In this document: piece after piece, positions 44,640 through 56,311 of the stretch
Layout of the letters: each line of letters starts with the position of its first letter
Numbering within the stretch: position 1 is the stretch's first letter
Assembly: GCF_038502225.1 (NCBI RefSeq)
Contig: NC_091312.1
Location: 27,082,190-27,146,189 of the forward strand
Length of the DNA: 64,000 bases
Direction: 5' to 3'
From: Cherax quadricarinatus
Taxonomy: Eukaryota; Arthropoda; Malacostraca; Decapoda; Parastacidae
Program-made: the position numbers and the translations under genes
The notes under the pieces: generated by a model
Told to the model about the DNA's origin: nothing
Databases searched by the model: none
Seen by the model: the letters and a program-made list of their open reading frames with translations, nothing else

Positions 44640-47600
44640 TATTTTTTTTTTATTATCACACTGGCCGATTCCCACCAAGGCAGGGTGGCCCGAAAAAGAA
44701 AAACTTTCACCATCATTCACTCCATCACTGTCTTGCCAGAAGGGTGCTTTACACTACAGTTTTTAAACTGCAACATTAACACCCCTCCTTCAGAGTGCAG
44801 GCACTGTACTTCCCATCTCCAGGACTCAAGTCCGGCCTGCCGGTTTCCCTGAATCCCTTCATAAATGTTACTTTGCTCACACTCCAACAGCACGTCAAGT
44901 ATTAAAAACCATTTGTCTCCATTCACTCCTATCAAACACGCTCACGCATGCCTGCTGGAAGTCCAAGCCCCTCGCACACAAAACCTCCTTTACCCCCTCC
45001 CTCCAACCCTTCCTAGGCCGACCCCTACCCCGCCTTCCTTCCACTACAGACTGATACACTCTTGAAGTCATTCTGTTTCGCTCCATTCTCTCTACATGTC
45101 CGAACCACCTCAACAACCCTTCCTCAGCCCTCTGGACAACAGTTTTGGTAATCCCGCACCTCCTCCTAACTTCCAAACTACGAATTCTCTGCATTATATT
45201 CACACCACACATTGCCCTCAGACATGACATCTCCACTGCCTCCAGCCTTCTCCTCGCTGCAACATTCATCACCCACGCTTCACACCCATATAAGAGCGTT
45301 GGTAAAACTATACTCTCATACATTCCCCTCTTTGCCTCCAAGGACAAAGTTCTTTGTCTCCACAGACTCCTAAGTGCACCACTCACTCTTGTTCCCTCAT
45401 CAATTCTATGATTCACCTCATCTTTCATAGACCCATCCGCTGACACGTCCACTCCCAAATATCTGAATACGTTCACCTCCTCCATACTCTCTCCCTCCAA
45501 TCTGATATTCAATCTTTCATCACCTAATCTTTTTGTTATCCTCATAACCTTACTCTTTCCTGTATTCACCTTTAATTTTCTTCTTTTGCACACCCTACCA
45601 AATTCATCCACCAATCTCTGCAACTTCTCTTCAGAATCTCCCAAGAGCACAGTGTCATCAGCAAAGAGCAGCTGTGACAACTCCCATTTTGTGTGTGATT
45701 CTTTATCTTTTAACTCCACGCCTCTTGCCAAGACCCTCGCATTTACTTCTCTTACAACCCCATCTATAAATATATTAAACAACCACGGTGACATCACACA
45801 TCCTTGTCTAAGGCCTACCTTTACTGGGAAAAAATTTCCCTCTTTCCTACATACTCTAACTTGAGCCTCACTATCCTCGTAAAAACTCTTCACTGCTTTC
45901 AGTAACCTACCTCCTACACCATACACTTGCAACATCTGCCACATTGCCCCCCTATCCACCCTGTCATACGCCTTTTCCAAATCCATAAATGCCACAAAGA
46001 CCTCTTTAGCCTTATCTAAATACTGTTCACTTATATGTTTCACTGTAAACACCTGGTCCACACACCCCCTACCTTTCCTAAAGCCTCCTTGTTCATCTGC
46101 TATCCTATTCTCCGTCTTACTCTTAATTCTTTCAATTATAACTCTACCATACACCTTACCAGGTACACTCAACAGACTTATCCCCCTATAATTTTTGCAC
46201 TCTCTTTTATCCCCTTTGCCTTTATACAAAGGAACTATGCATGCTCTCTGCCAATCCCTAGGTACCTTACCCTCTTCCATACATTTATTAAATAATTGCA
46301 CCAACCACTCCAAAACTATATCCCCACCTGCTTTTAACATTTCTATCTTTATCCCATCAATCCCGGCTGCCTTACCCCCTTTCATTTTACCTACTGCCTC
46401 ACGAACTTCCCCCACACTCACAACTGGCTCTTCCTCACTCCTACAAGATGTTATTCCTCCTTGCCCTATACACGAAATCACAGCTTCCCTATCTTCATCA
46501 ACATTTAACAATTCCTCAAAATATTCCCTCCATCTTCCCAATACCTCTAACTCTCCATTTAATAACTCTCCTCTCCTATTTTTAACTGACAAATCCATTT
46601 GTTCTCTAGGCTTTCTTAACTTGTTAATCTCACTCCAAAACTTTTTCTTATTTTCAACAAAATTTGTTGATAACATCTCACCCACTCTCTCATTTGCTCT
46701 CTTTTTACATTGCTTCACCACTCTCTTAACTTCTCTCTTTTTCTCCATATACTCTTCCCTCCTTGCATCACTTCTATTTTGTAAAAACTTCTCATATGCT
46801 AACTTTTTCTCCCTTACTACTCTCTTTACATCATCATTCCACCAATCGCTCCTCTTCCCTCCTGCACCCACTTTCCTGTAACCACAAACTTCTGCTGAAC
46901 ACTCTAACACTACATTTTTAAACCTAGCCCATACCTCTTCGACCCCATTGCCTATGCTCTCATTAGCCCATCTATCCTCCAATAGCTGTTTATATCTTAC
47001 CCTAACTGCCTCCTCTTTTAGTTTATAAACCTTCACCTCTCTCTTCCCTGATGCTTCTATTCTCCTTGTATCCCATCTACCTTTTACTCTCAGTGTAGCT
47101 ACAACTAGAAAGTGATCTGATATATCTGTGGCCCCTCTATAAACATGTACATCCTGAAGTCTACTCAACAGTCTTTTATCTACCAATACATAATCCAACA
47201 AACTACTGTCATTTCGCCCTACATCATATCGTGTATACTTATTTATCCTCTTTTTCTTAAAATATGTATTACCTATAACTAAACCCCTTTCTATACAAAG
47301 TTCAATCAAAGGGCTCCCATTATCATTTACACCTGGTACCCCAAACTTACCTACCACACCCTCTCTAAAGGTTTCTCCTACTTTAGCATTCAGGTCCCCT
47401 ACCACAATTACTCTCTCATTTGGTTCAAAGGCTCCTATACATTCACTTAACATCTCCCAAAATCTCTCTCTCTCCTCTGCATTTCTCTCTTCTCCAGGTG
47501 CATACACGCTTATTATGACCCACTTCTCGCATCCAACCTTTACTTTAATCCACATAATTCTTGAATTTACACATTCATATTCTCTTTTCTCCTTCCATAA

Positions 47601-48136
47601 CTGATCATTTAACATTACTGCTACCCCTTCCTTTGCTCTAACTCTCTCAGATACTCCAGATTTAATCCCATTTATTTCCCCCCACTGAAACTCTCCTACC
47701 CCCTTCAGCTTTGTTTCGCTTAGGGCCAGGACATCCAACTTCTTTTCATTCATAACATCAGCAATCATCTGTTTCTTGTCATCCGCACTACATCCACGCA
47801 CATTTAAGCAACCCAGTTTTATAAAGTTTTTCTTCTTCTCTTTTTTAGTAAATGTATACAGGAGAAGGGGTTACTAGCCCATTGCTCCCGGCATTTTAGT
47901 CGCCTCATACGACACGCATGGCTTACGGAGGAAAGATTCTTTTCCACTTCCCCATGGACAATAGAAGAAATAAAAAAGAACAAGAGCTATTTAGAAAAAG
48001 GAGAAAAACCTAGATGTATGTATATATATATATATGCATGTGCGTGTCTGTGAAGTGTGACCAAAGTGTAAGTAGGAGTAGCAAGATATCCCTGTTATCT
48101 TAGCGTGTTTATGAGACAGAAAAAGAAAACCAGCAT
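44640..48136 (-). mobile_element. RTE-type LINE, nearly complete
   Basis: A 3.5-kb non-LTR element with a single large frame, a 3' UTR of about 240 bp (ending on the plus side at a (TA)n/T-run near 44640-44652) and a 5' leader of about 330 bp. The leader contains gcctcatacgacacgcatgg and agtaggagtagcaagatatc. Its 5' limit is masked by a (TA)n tract at 48137. RTE elements usually have short UTRs and simple 3' tails, which fits. I recall both UTR sequences as common in decapods. No target duplication could be found because both ends run into low-complexity DNA. Confidence 0.8.
44895..47801 (-). CDS. RTE-type endonuclease-reverse transcriptase
   Basis: Nicks target DNA and copies element RNA by target-primed reverse transcription in the nucleus. 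N-terminal endonuclease about residues 1-235: SET with E29, GDLNAK (D136, N138) and ISDH (D229, H230). RT about 460-760: KAAGIDGI, YRGISLLS, GGFRKGRG, AFMDLEKAYD (D607), GLRQGCVMSP and the catalytic FADD at 713-716. The C-terminal region 820-968 has TLLYGCEAW, RRRLEAVEMSCLR and LLRWFGHVERM. The boundary given starts at a GTG. The frame is open upstream to a stop near 47871, reading YTFTKKEKKKNFIKLGCLNV, so the true start is uncertain and no good ATG precedes the endonuclease. No stop or frameshift interrupts 968 codons, so this copy may be functional or only recently inserted. Clade is judged from motif style; no tree was built. Confidence 0.9.
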   Translation of the reverse strand: MRGCSADDKKQMIADVMNEKKLDVLALSETKLKGVGEFQWGEINGIKSGVSERVRAKEGVAVMLNDQLWKEKREYECVNSRIMWIKVKVGCEKWVIISVYAPGEERNAEERERFWEMLSECIGAFEPNERVIVVGDLNAKVGETFREGVVGKFGVPGVNDNGSPLIELCIERGLVIGNTYFKKKRINKYTRYDVGRNDSSLLDYVLVDKRLLSRLQDVHVYRGATDISDHFLVVATLRVKGRWDTRRIEASGKREVKVYKLKEEAVRVRYKQLLEDRWANESIGNGVEEVWARFKNVVLECSAEVCGYRKVGAGGKRSDWWNDDVKRVVREKKLAYEKFLQNRSDARREEYMEKKREVKRVVKQCKKRANERVGEMLSTNFVENKKKFWSEINKLRKPREQMDLSVKNRRGELLNGELEVLGRWREYFEELLNVDEDREAVISCIGQGGITSCRSEEEPVVSVGEVREAVGKMKGGKAAGIDGIKIEMLKAGGDIVLEWLVQLFNKCMEEGKVPRDWQRACIVPLYKGKGDKRECKNYRGISLLSVPGKVYGRVIIERIKSKTENRIADEQGGFRKGRGCVDQVFTVKHISEQYLDKAKEVFVAFMDLEKAYDRVDRGAMWQMLQVYGVGGRLLKAVKSFYEDSEAQVRVCRKEGNFFPVKVGLRQGCVMSPWLFNIFIDGVVREVNARVLARGVELKDKESHTKWELSQLLFADDTVLLGDSEEKLQRLVDEFGRVCKRRKLKVNTGKSKVMRITKRLGDERLNIRLEGESMEEVNVFRYLGVDVSADGSMKDEVNHRIDEGTRVSGALRSLWRQRTLSLEAKRGMYESIVLPTLLYGCEAWVMNVAARRRLEAVEMSCLRAMCGVNIMQRIRSLEVRRRCGITKTVVQRAEEGLLRWFGHVERMERNRMTSRVYQSVVEGRRGRGRPRKGWREGVKEVLCARGLDFQQACVSVFDRSEWRQMVFNT

Positions 48137-48685
<549 letters not shown>

Positions 48686-48689
48686 TCTG

Positions 48690-48745
48690 CCCATTCTGAA
48701 CCTGATACTGGTCCAGGACGGAGCGAAACGTCGTCTACCTTCTAG
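48690..48745 (+). ncRNA. Hammerhead-like motif remnant, GTC class
   Basis: CTGATAC core-like string, GGTCC-a-GGAC pairing, GAAACGTCGTCTAC. The core and stem I are imperfect. A further GCGAAACGTT string lies at about 48900 within three short GCGAGACG(C/T)T/AAACG repeats. Confidence 0.4.
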
Positions 48746-49014
48746 TTACATTTTTTTATTATATCTGAGGTTCACTCTGAAGAGTTTGTAAATTAGATAA
48801 TCTAATTTACAATACTTTATAGTGCTTTATTTACGAAAGAGAAAGTTGCTAAAAGTTGTCATTGGCCTTCCTAAGGAGAGCGAGACGCTGGCTGAGAAGA
48901 GCGAAACGTTGGCCGAGAAGAGCGAGACGTTAGTTAAGGCGAATAATTTAGCAGGGCTGTGTTTCAGTGAGGAATTAAAAGGCACAATACACAACCCGCA
49001 CATAGGAGACCAAA

Positions 49015-49062
49015 ACTTGTGACGACGTTTCGGTCCGGCCTAAATCGTTTGACTAGTCAGAC
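49015..49062 (-). ncRNA. Hammerhead-like motif remnant, GTC class
   Basis: Minus strand: GGCCGGACCGAAACGTCGTC preceded by AAACGATTTA. It retains GAAACGTC and GTC but the CUGANGA segment is not recognisable. Confidence 0.35.
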
Positions 49063-50051
49063 AGGTTATTTGTGTAAGTTTACCGTGTATACTTGAGTCA
49101 CTATGGTAACACCGACAGTGTATACATAAAATACACAATGCGAGTTATGGTATATTATTACGAAGAATTCTCGTCCTTCAGGGACTTTGGTGTTGATATT
49201 CCCAGTGGACGGAACATCTTCATAATAAAATGCCATAGGTCGAATAATTGACTCATGAAATCGCAATATTACGATTGCAAACGAACCACGGAACGGGTAG
49301 GGTTTGAACTCATGGTGAATAAGTTCTGGAATGCAGAAATGAGTAAAATGCTGGAAATACAGTAAACAGAAAAACAGGGGCTTGAAGACTGGAGTTCATA
49401 TTGGAGGGAAGGAAGGAGAATGGAGGAAGTGAATGTATTTAGATTCTCGAGAGTGTGTGCATTAACAGATAGATATAAGGTCGATCCCATTGCCTACCTC
49501 TCGTCGATTCCAGAGATCATGAACCCTGTGGCCCGGTTGTAGATTAACCCTCGACTGACGGCCTTACCACAGAAGTCCTGACCTGGGACGGAACAGCGGG
49601 ATCATTAGCAACTGGAATTAACAACAGGTGGAAAATAAAGCGTAAAAAATAAAATAAGCGTAAAATAGATTAGGAAAAGAAAACTGCAGGAGTGTTCTAG
49701 TAACACCCTAGCAGTTTATTATTAAATGCAAAAAAAAAAAAAAGAAGAGAGAGAGAAAAAATACATCAGAATACAGCGATGCTAATGTGTGAGTGTTGCA
49801 ACTAGGAGGCTGGAGGCAGTAGAAATGTGTAACCTTAAATCACTGCGAATATTTTGCAGACAAAAATAGAAGGGGATTTTCCATGGGGGGGGGGAATGCT
49901 ACCTGACACGGGGTCTTAATTATATTGTGATCGCTCAACAAGGCCGTTGACCTCATACAACGTCAAAGTAGTAACAACAACCTTTTTACAAGTGCTGGAC
50001 TAGACGGTCTTAAAGAGGGAACAAATAGATCTGAAGATCGTTTAATTGTGC

Positions 50052-50057
<6 letters not shown>
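49063..50057. other. No gene seen
   Basis: Unique sequence, an A-run at 49728-49742 and a G-run at 49887-49894. Confidence 0.45.

Positions 50058-50104
<47 letters not shown>
50058..50104. repeat. (GT)n microsatellite
   Basis: About 23 GT units. Confidence 0.95.
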
Positions 50105-50106
<2 letters not shown>

Positions 50107-50220
50107 TGGTACAGAGGTTGTTGAGATTGTTTTATGTAGAGTATACAGTGGCAAATGTGAAGAACGTCCTAGACAAGGCTGGAAGTAGGAGGTAAGGTTA
50201 TTGAGAAGTAGGATTTTAAA

Positions 50221-50318
50221 CTTCTTCTAGCGTGTAGGTGGGAACTTCTTCTAGCGTGTAGGTGGGAACTTCTTCTAGCGTGTAGGTGGGAACTTCTTCT
50301 AGCGTGTAGGTGGGAACT
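50221..50318. repeat. 24-bp tandem repeat, four copies
   Basis: The unit CTTCTTCTAGCGTGTAGGTG followed by GGAA is repeated exactly four times. Confidence 0.95.
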
Positions 50319-50653
50319 ACAGTGTTCCAGTCTACTTCAAATCTGGTTAATATTTATCCCTGGATTATGTATTTTGGAATCGGTGTAAATTTTTTTTTTT
50401 ATATATGCTTATTTTGCGTCATATTTAAACAATGCCGTCAAAAAATGGCAAAAATGTATGAAAAAATCCTTAACACCCGTTACATAAGTAACAGGTGTTA
50501 CACAAGTAACAGGTGTTGAGCATTTCAACACAGTTGCGCCGTTAGTTTTATAATGACAAAAATAATGCAAACATTAAAATTTGATATCTGAAGTATATGA
50601 AATATTGTGAGTGTTGTAAAACGGATTTTAACAAAGTCGTATCCAAATAATAT
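50319..50653. other. Left flank of LTR array
   Basis: No gene. Contains a duplicated AAGTAACAGGTGTTACAC segment at 50485-50518. Confidence 0.5.
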
Positions 50654-51077
50654 TATTACAACCTAGGATTTCAAATGGCCTGTTATCCCAGGTGTAATGG
50701 GAGCAAATAAACACAGTAGAAAAAGTTTAGACTTATATTATCCTTCACCAATTATAACAGCAATATGTACACTATGTACAGTGATAAATATAGTGCACTC
50801 CACGGTAAGCAAGGCAGAAATAGAAGCCACAAGATAGCAGACCGTGCTTCAACCAGCTCTAGAGTGGGAATGACAAGGGCAGACAGGAGAGCGGTATCCA
50901 CATAACCTCTGCGATTGTCAATCCCACCTTCTTATTGGCTAGAACCTGGTCACTAGTTGAACGATGGGGCCCCATCATCAACTCTTAGCAACCTGGTTCG
51001 CTGGTTGGGGGAGATAGCCTGTAAATGAGGATGTGTCCATGCGCCGAATAAAGGTTACGTACTCTTTGCATGCCACA
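50654..51077 (-). repeat. LTR 1 (3' LTR of element A)
   Basis: 424 bp. On the element strand it begins TGTGGCATGCAAAGAG and ends CCTAGGTTGTAATA, so the start is canonical TG but the end is not CA. A TATATTTA string lies near 50784-50793 on the element strand. It differs from LTR 2 and LTR 3 at one visible base (51031, a for g). Confidence 0.9.
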
Positions 51078-51088
51078 CCCCCACCCCC
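51078..51088 (-). other. Polypurine tract of element A
   Basis: GGGGGTGGGGG on the element strand, immediately before the LTR start TGTGG. It is G-rich and short compared with common A/G tracts. Confidence 0.7.
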
Positions 51089-51391
51089 GAGAAGTTCAGG
51101 ATTAGGCTGCCACCTCCCAGTGGTAACCGTGCCGCCATGGCACAAAATAATGGGACCGCCTATCCTCTCCACCATCCAACTCTTAGATAGAGCTCAGCTT
51201 TCCTAGTGCCTGAAAGCCAAACCCTAAACTCAGAGTGAGACAGCAGTCAGATAAGCCAACATAGGTCCAAGATACAAGCGGACGGTAGCCCGTATCCCCT
51301 CACTAAAAAAAAACCCCACATCAGGGGATAAAAAAAAGAGCTTGAAAGGGGGGTTACCACAAATACATCCTAACCTAAATAAAATATTAAA

Positions 51392-54300
51392 CTAGACTCT
51401 TGACAAAGAGTCTGCCAACACATTTTCTTTGCCGGCAATATATTTAATAAAAATATTGTAGGGCTGCAGCCTGAGAGTCCAACGCATAAGCCTTGTGTTG
51501 TGATTCTTCATGGCTTGGAGATAGACTAACGGGTTGTGATCACTGTAGACTGTGACCACCTGCGATGTTTGGCCCACATAAACATCGAAATGCTCCAAAG
51601 CCATTACCAGCGCGAGGGCTTCTTTTTCAATGGTAGAGTAAGCTCTCTGATGTGGCTGGAACTTGGCTGAAAAGTATGCGATTGGCTGCAGCTCCTTGTT
51701 CCCGATTTGTAATAGTACCGCCCCAACCCCAGACTTACAAGCATCAACCTGTAATGAAAAAGGTTTGGAGAAGTCTGGAGACAAGAGAATGGGTGCAGAG
51801 CACAATAATCTTTTTGCTTTATTAAAAGCAGTGTTACAATCTGACGTCCAATTAAAGGGAACTTTATGACTGGTAAGAGAGGTAAGAGGGGCTACAATAT
51901 CTGAGAAATTCTTACAGAATCTTCTGTAAAATCCTATCATGCCTAGGAAACGTTGAAGAGATTTCCTATCATGAGGAACTGGATATTCTTTAATCGAAAG
52001 AACTTTAGCAAGTTTAGGTGCAACTTTACCACTACCTACTTCATGGCCTAGAAAAGTGACAGTGGCCTGGCCAAAGGAAGATTTAGACAAATTAACTGTT
52101 AATTGGGAATTCTTAAAGGTCTCAAACAGAGCTTTAAGTCTAAGTAGGTGTTGATCCCAAGTATCAGACACCACAACAATATCATCTAGGTATGCTGCCG
52201 TGCCTTCAAGTCCTTTAATAGCCTGATGGACGAGTTTCTGGAATGAAGAGGGGGAATTTTTCATTCCGAAGGGGGTAACTGTATACTGATAATGACCTCC
52301 TGGAATCACGAAGGCAGAGATTTCCTTCGCCTTATCTGTCAAAGGTACCTGATAGTAACCTTTAAGGAGATCTAATTTGGACACAAAAGTAGCCTTACCC
52401 ACAAAGTCAATTACGTCATCCAGACGAGGAAGAGGGTAAGCATCTGTAATTGTGACCTCGTTCACTTTACGGTAGTCTGTGCACATACGAAACCCTCCAT
52501 CAGCCTTTTTTACTAGGATGCACGGTGAAGCCCATGGACTAGACGACTCCTCCACTAAACCATGTTCTAACAAGAAGTCTACTTCCTGCTGAAGTAACCT
52601 TTGCTTTTCAGGATTAGCTCTGTAGGGGGAGAGTTTAATTGGTTTAGATTTTCCCACATCTACATCATGGTAACCTAACGTACATTTTTTCGGCACATCC
52701 GAAAAAATATTAGGATATGACTGTAGAAGCTCAGTTAAATTGGTTGCTTGTATTTCAGATAATCCATCCATTAACGGGCTAGGATCCTTGAGGAGGACAG
52801 AATTTGAAAGTTTAGTATTAATTTCAGAGATAGAGTGCAAAGAGTCAGAGTCGTCCTCAGAGGTAGAGGACAGAGTCATTACTGGGACTTTATCTGGTGT
52901 ATGAAAGGCCTTGATTTGATTTATGTGGTAAGTTTTTGTTTTTGAGGTCTTATCAATGGGAGCTACCACATAATTTAAATCAGATAATCTACTTACTATC
53001 TGCATAGGTCCCGTAAATCTAGCTTTCAAGGTGTGGCCAGGTATAGGTTCCTGCACCAACACCTTGTCTCCTGGATGGAAGGAGCGGAATTGTGCACTTC
53101 TGTCATACCTCTGTTTCATCTTACTTTGAGCTGTCTTTAGCTTAGCCGTGGCTAACTCACGTGCCACCTGCAACCTTGAAGACGGGTTGTAGAGTGCTGA
53201 GCTTACGTCTTCTCCCATCCATCCTTCTTTGAGCACCCGAAGAGGACCTCGTACATTGTGCCCAAAGATCAGCTCAAACGGACTATACCCTGTAGACTCT
53301 TGCACCGTCTCTCGTACTGAGAACAGCAACAATGGTAGAGATTCATCCCAATCTGTCGGAAAGTGCATGCAAAAACTTCTCATCATTGTTTTTAATGTTT
53401 GGTGGAATCTTTCCAAGGCGCCTTGGGACTGAGGGTGATAGGCAGTGGATAAGTTGTGAATTATCCCTAACCTAGTTAATACTTCCCTAAATGCTTTGGC
53501 AGTGAAGTTAGTACCTTGATCACTTTGTATAGTTTTAGGAATGCCAAAACAAGAAATGAATTTTGTTAAAGCTTTGAGAATAGCTTTAGTATTGATACTA
53601 CGCATTGGGATCGCTTCAGGATATCTGGTTACTTTATCCATAATTGTAAATAAATACTGATTTCCAGACTTTGACTTAGGTAGTGGACCTACACAATCTA
53701 TAATTAAATCTGCAAAAGGTTCTCCATCAGCAGGTATGGGTTGGAGAGGTGCAGGTTTAATAGAATGTCCAGGTTTTCCAACTTGCTGACATTCTCGGCA
53801 ACACCTAATATGATTCTTCACATCTTTCTTTAATGTTGGCCAATAAAATTCTTTTGTGATTCTATACAAGGTTTTTGTAATTCCTAAGTGACCTCCTGAT
53901 GACGTATTATGAGCTATATTTAATATCTGAGGTCTATACTTGGTTGGAACCACTAACCTGTCGTATAATTGCCGGCCCTCTGTCTCCTTACCAGTCTCAG
54001 TGCATACCAAATAATCATTTTTAACTTCATACTTGACTGGATGACCCAAAGAGGATTTACCCATGGCTGCCTCAAAAGCGAATTTTAACGAAGGGTCCTT
54101 ACGTTGTTCCTCCCGGAAGGACAGTCCCTCGGGCATGGAAACAGAGACATCTGGCAATCCTGCAACCTGGGAATAGGAAGGCTTGATCGGGGTCTGTTCA
54201 CTTGATTTACGAGACTCCGGCCGGTGTGTCTCATAAAACAACGTGGCTATTCCGAGATCGGAGTCGTCCAAGGATAGGTCAACATTCTCCCCAGACAGCC

Positions 54301-55990
54301 CTTGGGATGTTGCCCGAGTTATGGCCAACACTGGAGAAGCATTAATCATTATAGGTTCAGGACACGAACTAACAGTAGTAATGTTATTACCCAGTAATAA
54401 CATGGCATTTTTCATGGGAAATCCTTTTGAGATACCTACAGTCAAGTACCCAGTGTAATATTTGCACTGTACATAAATTTTATGCAAAGGAACAGAATAT
54501 ATAGTTCCTCCATAGGCTTCCAATAAAACTGATGAATTCAAGGAAGTATTCTCTGAAAGGGGTAATATTCCTTCTCTGACAAGTGAGCAATATGCTCCAG
54601 TATCTCTAAAGGTATTTACTTTAGTTGGTTCTGAGTTTTCCTGAAGGGAAATAAGACTTTCGCAATAATAAGGGGCCATACCTTTTTCTACTTCTCTAGG
54701 GGACATGTTACTAGGGATATTAGAGATTTTCCCGATGGGTTGAGGTTTTTGGGGGCAGTTGGAACTGATATGACCTACTTTATTACACCTGAAGCAGACG
54801 ACAGGCTTGCCCTTTACTCCCTGATGACGTTGCAAGTGGTGTCGTTCTGGCTGGTGCCTCTCTGGATATTGTTGTCGAGATGCTCCATAAGTAGTTTGCC
54901 TCTCCGCAGGGGGACCATATGTTGAGAAGCGTGGCTCACCAGGTGACTTGGTTGGATGTCGTAGACGCTCTCCCTCCGGCTGGCACTTCATTCTCCAATG
55001 TTGTCGATCTCTGCTCACGCCAGACTGTTGAAAAGAGAGACGGGACCGCTCGGACAAGGAGCGGTTCGTTTCGAAGGTATCAGCCAACCTGGCCGCCTCC
55101 AATGCAGTGGTTAAGTCACGATCCTGCAGAAAGACACGAACCTCTGGTCCCACAGACTCCAGCAGGTTATCAATCAGAATAAGCTGCACCAGCTCCTCAA
55201 AGTTAGAGACACCACTCGCTTTATACCAGCTGGTAAAAGCTTTGGTTTGCTGTCTCACAAAGTCCACCAGGGATTGACCAAGCTGCCGCCTGTTCAATTT
55301 GAAGGTCTTACGATATTTAGCTGGGATACATGTATATGCTCCCAACACTGTGGTCTTCACTACTTGATAATCAGAGAATTCAGCGTCAGTTAATACCGAC
55401 GTAAATTCCTGTGCCTTACCCAATAATGCTGTATGAACCAACGCTGCCCAGTGCTGTTCCGGCCACCTCAAGGCTCGAGCCTGATTTTCGAAGCTTTCGA
55501 AAAATTGCTCTGGTTCGGCCTCATTGAAGCGGGGAACAAGCTGTACTGCTTTTTGTAAACTGAAATCGTTTACAGAATGCGAAAACTGCCTCCTTTCTCT
55601 TTCCCTATCAAATTCTTCCCTTGCGAATGCTCTCTGTTCCCTAGTTTGCTCAAGATTGATTTTTGCCAGCTGAAGTGCCAACGACGCTGATTCACCCTGA
55701 GACAACCCAGCTGCACTATACTGACCATTTTGCTCTGTAGGTGTATCATCTTCCTCCTGCGAGAACATAGTAGTTTTTGCCCTAGCTCCCGTAGAGGGAG
55801 GAGTCTGATGTGCCATCTCTTCTTCAATAAGTATGTCAGCAATAAGTGAACGCAGTTGCGCAGCTGTAAGAGTGCGTTTATAGGGAATGCCAATGGAACG
55901 AGCAATTTGCCAACAACGCTGTAGGGACAATTTAGGTAGGTTATGCAAAGTATATGCCGACACCAGGCGTCTGACTCGTCTAGGTGGCAT
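51392..55990 (-). CDS. Gag-Pol polyprotein, element A (PR-IN-RT-RH order)
   Basis: 1532 residues from ATG at 55990, uninterrupted. Gag: basic N-terminus, acidic/charged helix about 100-140, capsid-like 150-310, one CCHC knuckle C399-C402-H407-C412. Protease: DTG at 463-465. Integrase: zinc domain H694, H701, C731, C734; core D765, D824, E860 (35 residues between the last two); GPY/F-like RFTGP at 991-995. RT: D1207 in SKLDLLKGYY and YLDD at 1267-1270. RNase H: D1416, E1457, D1484, ending at LADSLSRV. Integrase precedes RT, unlike typical Ty3/gypsy, as in the Gmr1 lineage. There is no envelope and no gag-pol frameshift. Compared with element B it has H385, H589, Y1021 and K1419; the K lies in the RNase H motif where B has E. 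Confidence 0.95.
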   Translation of the reverse strand: MPPRRVRRLVSAYTLHNLPKLSLQRCWQIARSIGIPYKRTLTAAQLRSLIADILIEEEMAHQTPPSTGARAKTTMFSQEEDDTPTEQNGQYSAAGLSQGESASLALQLAKINLEQTREQRAFAREEFDRERERRQFSHSVNDFSLQKAVQLVPRFNEAEPEQFFESFENQARALRWPEQHWAALVHTALLGKAQEFTSVLTDAEFSDYQVVKTTVLGAYTCIPAKYRKTFKLNRRQLGQSLVDFVRQQTKAFTSWYKASGVSNFEELVQLILIDNLLESVGPEVRVFLQDRDLTTALEAARLADTFETNRSLSERSRLSFQQSGVSRDRQHWRMKCQPEGERLRHPTKSPGEPRFSTYGPPAERQTTYGASRQQYPERHQPERHHLQRHQGVKGKPVVCFRCNKVGHISSNCPQKPQPIGKISNIPSNMSPREVEKGMAPYYCESLISLQENSEPTKVNTFRDTGAYCSLVREGILPLSENTSLNSSVLLEAYGGTIYSVPLHKIYVQCKYYTGYLTVGISKGFPMKNAMLLLGNNITTVSSCPEPIMINASPVLAITRATSQGLSGENVDLSLDDSDLGIATLFYETHRPESRKSSEQTPIKPSYSQVAGLPDVSVSMPEGLSFREEQRKDPSLKFAFEAAMGKSSLGHPVKYEVKNDYLVCTETGKETEGRQLYDRLVVPTKYRPQILNIAHNTSSGGHLGITKTLYRITKEFYWPTLKKDVKNHIRCCRECQQVGKPGHSIKPAPLQPIPADGEPFADLIIDCVGPLPKSKSGNQYLFTIMDKVTRYPEAIPMRSINTKAILKALTKFISCFGIPKTIQSDQGTNFTAKAFREVLTRLGIIHNLSTAYHPQSQGALERFHQTLKTMMRSFCMHFPTDWDESLPLLLFSVRETVQESTGYSPFELIFGHNVRGPLRVLKEGWMGEDVSSALYNPSSRLQVARELATAKLKTAQSKMKQRYDRSAQFRSFHPGDKVLVQEPIPGHTLKARFTGPMQIVSRLSDLNYVVAPIDKTSKTKTYHINQIKAFHTPDKVPVMTLSSTSEDDSDSLHSISEINTKLSNSVLLKDPSPLMDGLSEIQATNLTELLQSYPNIFSDVPKKCTLGYHDVDVGKSKPIKLSPYRANPEKQRLLQQEVDFLLEHGLVEESSSPWASPCILVKKADGGFRMCTDYRKVNEVTITDAYPLPRLDDVIDFVGKATFVSKLDLLKGYYQVPLTDKAKEISAFVIPGGHYQYTVTPFGMKNSPSSFQKLVHQAIKGLEGTAAYLDDIVVVSDTWDQHLLRLKALFETFKNSQLTVNLSKSSFGQATVTFLGHEVGSGKVAPKLAKVLSIKEYPVPHDRKSLQRFLGMIGFYRRFCKNFSDIVAPLTSLTSHKVPFNWTSDCNTAFNKAKRLLCSAPILLSPDFSKPFSLQVDACKSGVGAVLLQIGNKELQPIAYFSAKFQPHQRAYSTIEKEALALVMALEHFDVYVGQTSQVVTVYSDHNPLVYLQAMKNHNTRLMRWTLRLQPYNIFIKYIAGKENVLADSLSRV

Positions 55991-56311
55991 AAGTTATTCG
56001 CTATGCACAGTACGAATACCCCAACGTAACACGTTAATTTGCAGAACACGCTTAGCTATGCACAGTACGATTGCAGAATACGCATACAAGCAAAGCCGAC
56101 TGCACACAAGACTGACCGTAGCGAAGCGAGCACACTGAACAAGCTAGTAGCGAGCTGCTGAACGATCACACAATAGCAAGGCTGATCATAAGCAACTGAC
56201 ACGCAAAATTTGTAAAGCGAAGCGAAACAGCAAGCTACACAATGTTCCTGCTACAAGCTTCACCCTAAGCTCAACCGTTTCTCTAAGTCCAGCTCTCGGA
56301 CAGGCTACCCA
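55991..56311 (-). promoter_or_regulatory. Untranslated leader and altered primer binding site, element A
   Basis: About 320 bp between PBS and ATG. The PBS position reads TGGGTAGCCTGTCCGAGAG (from 56311 downward). Relative to element B it has an inserted base and substitutions, so pairing to a tRNA-Pro 3' end should be weaker. Confidence 0.6.
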
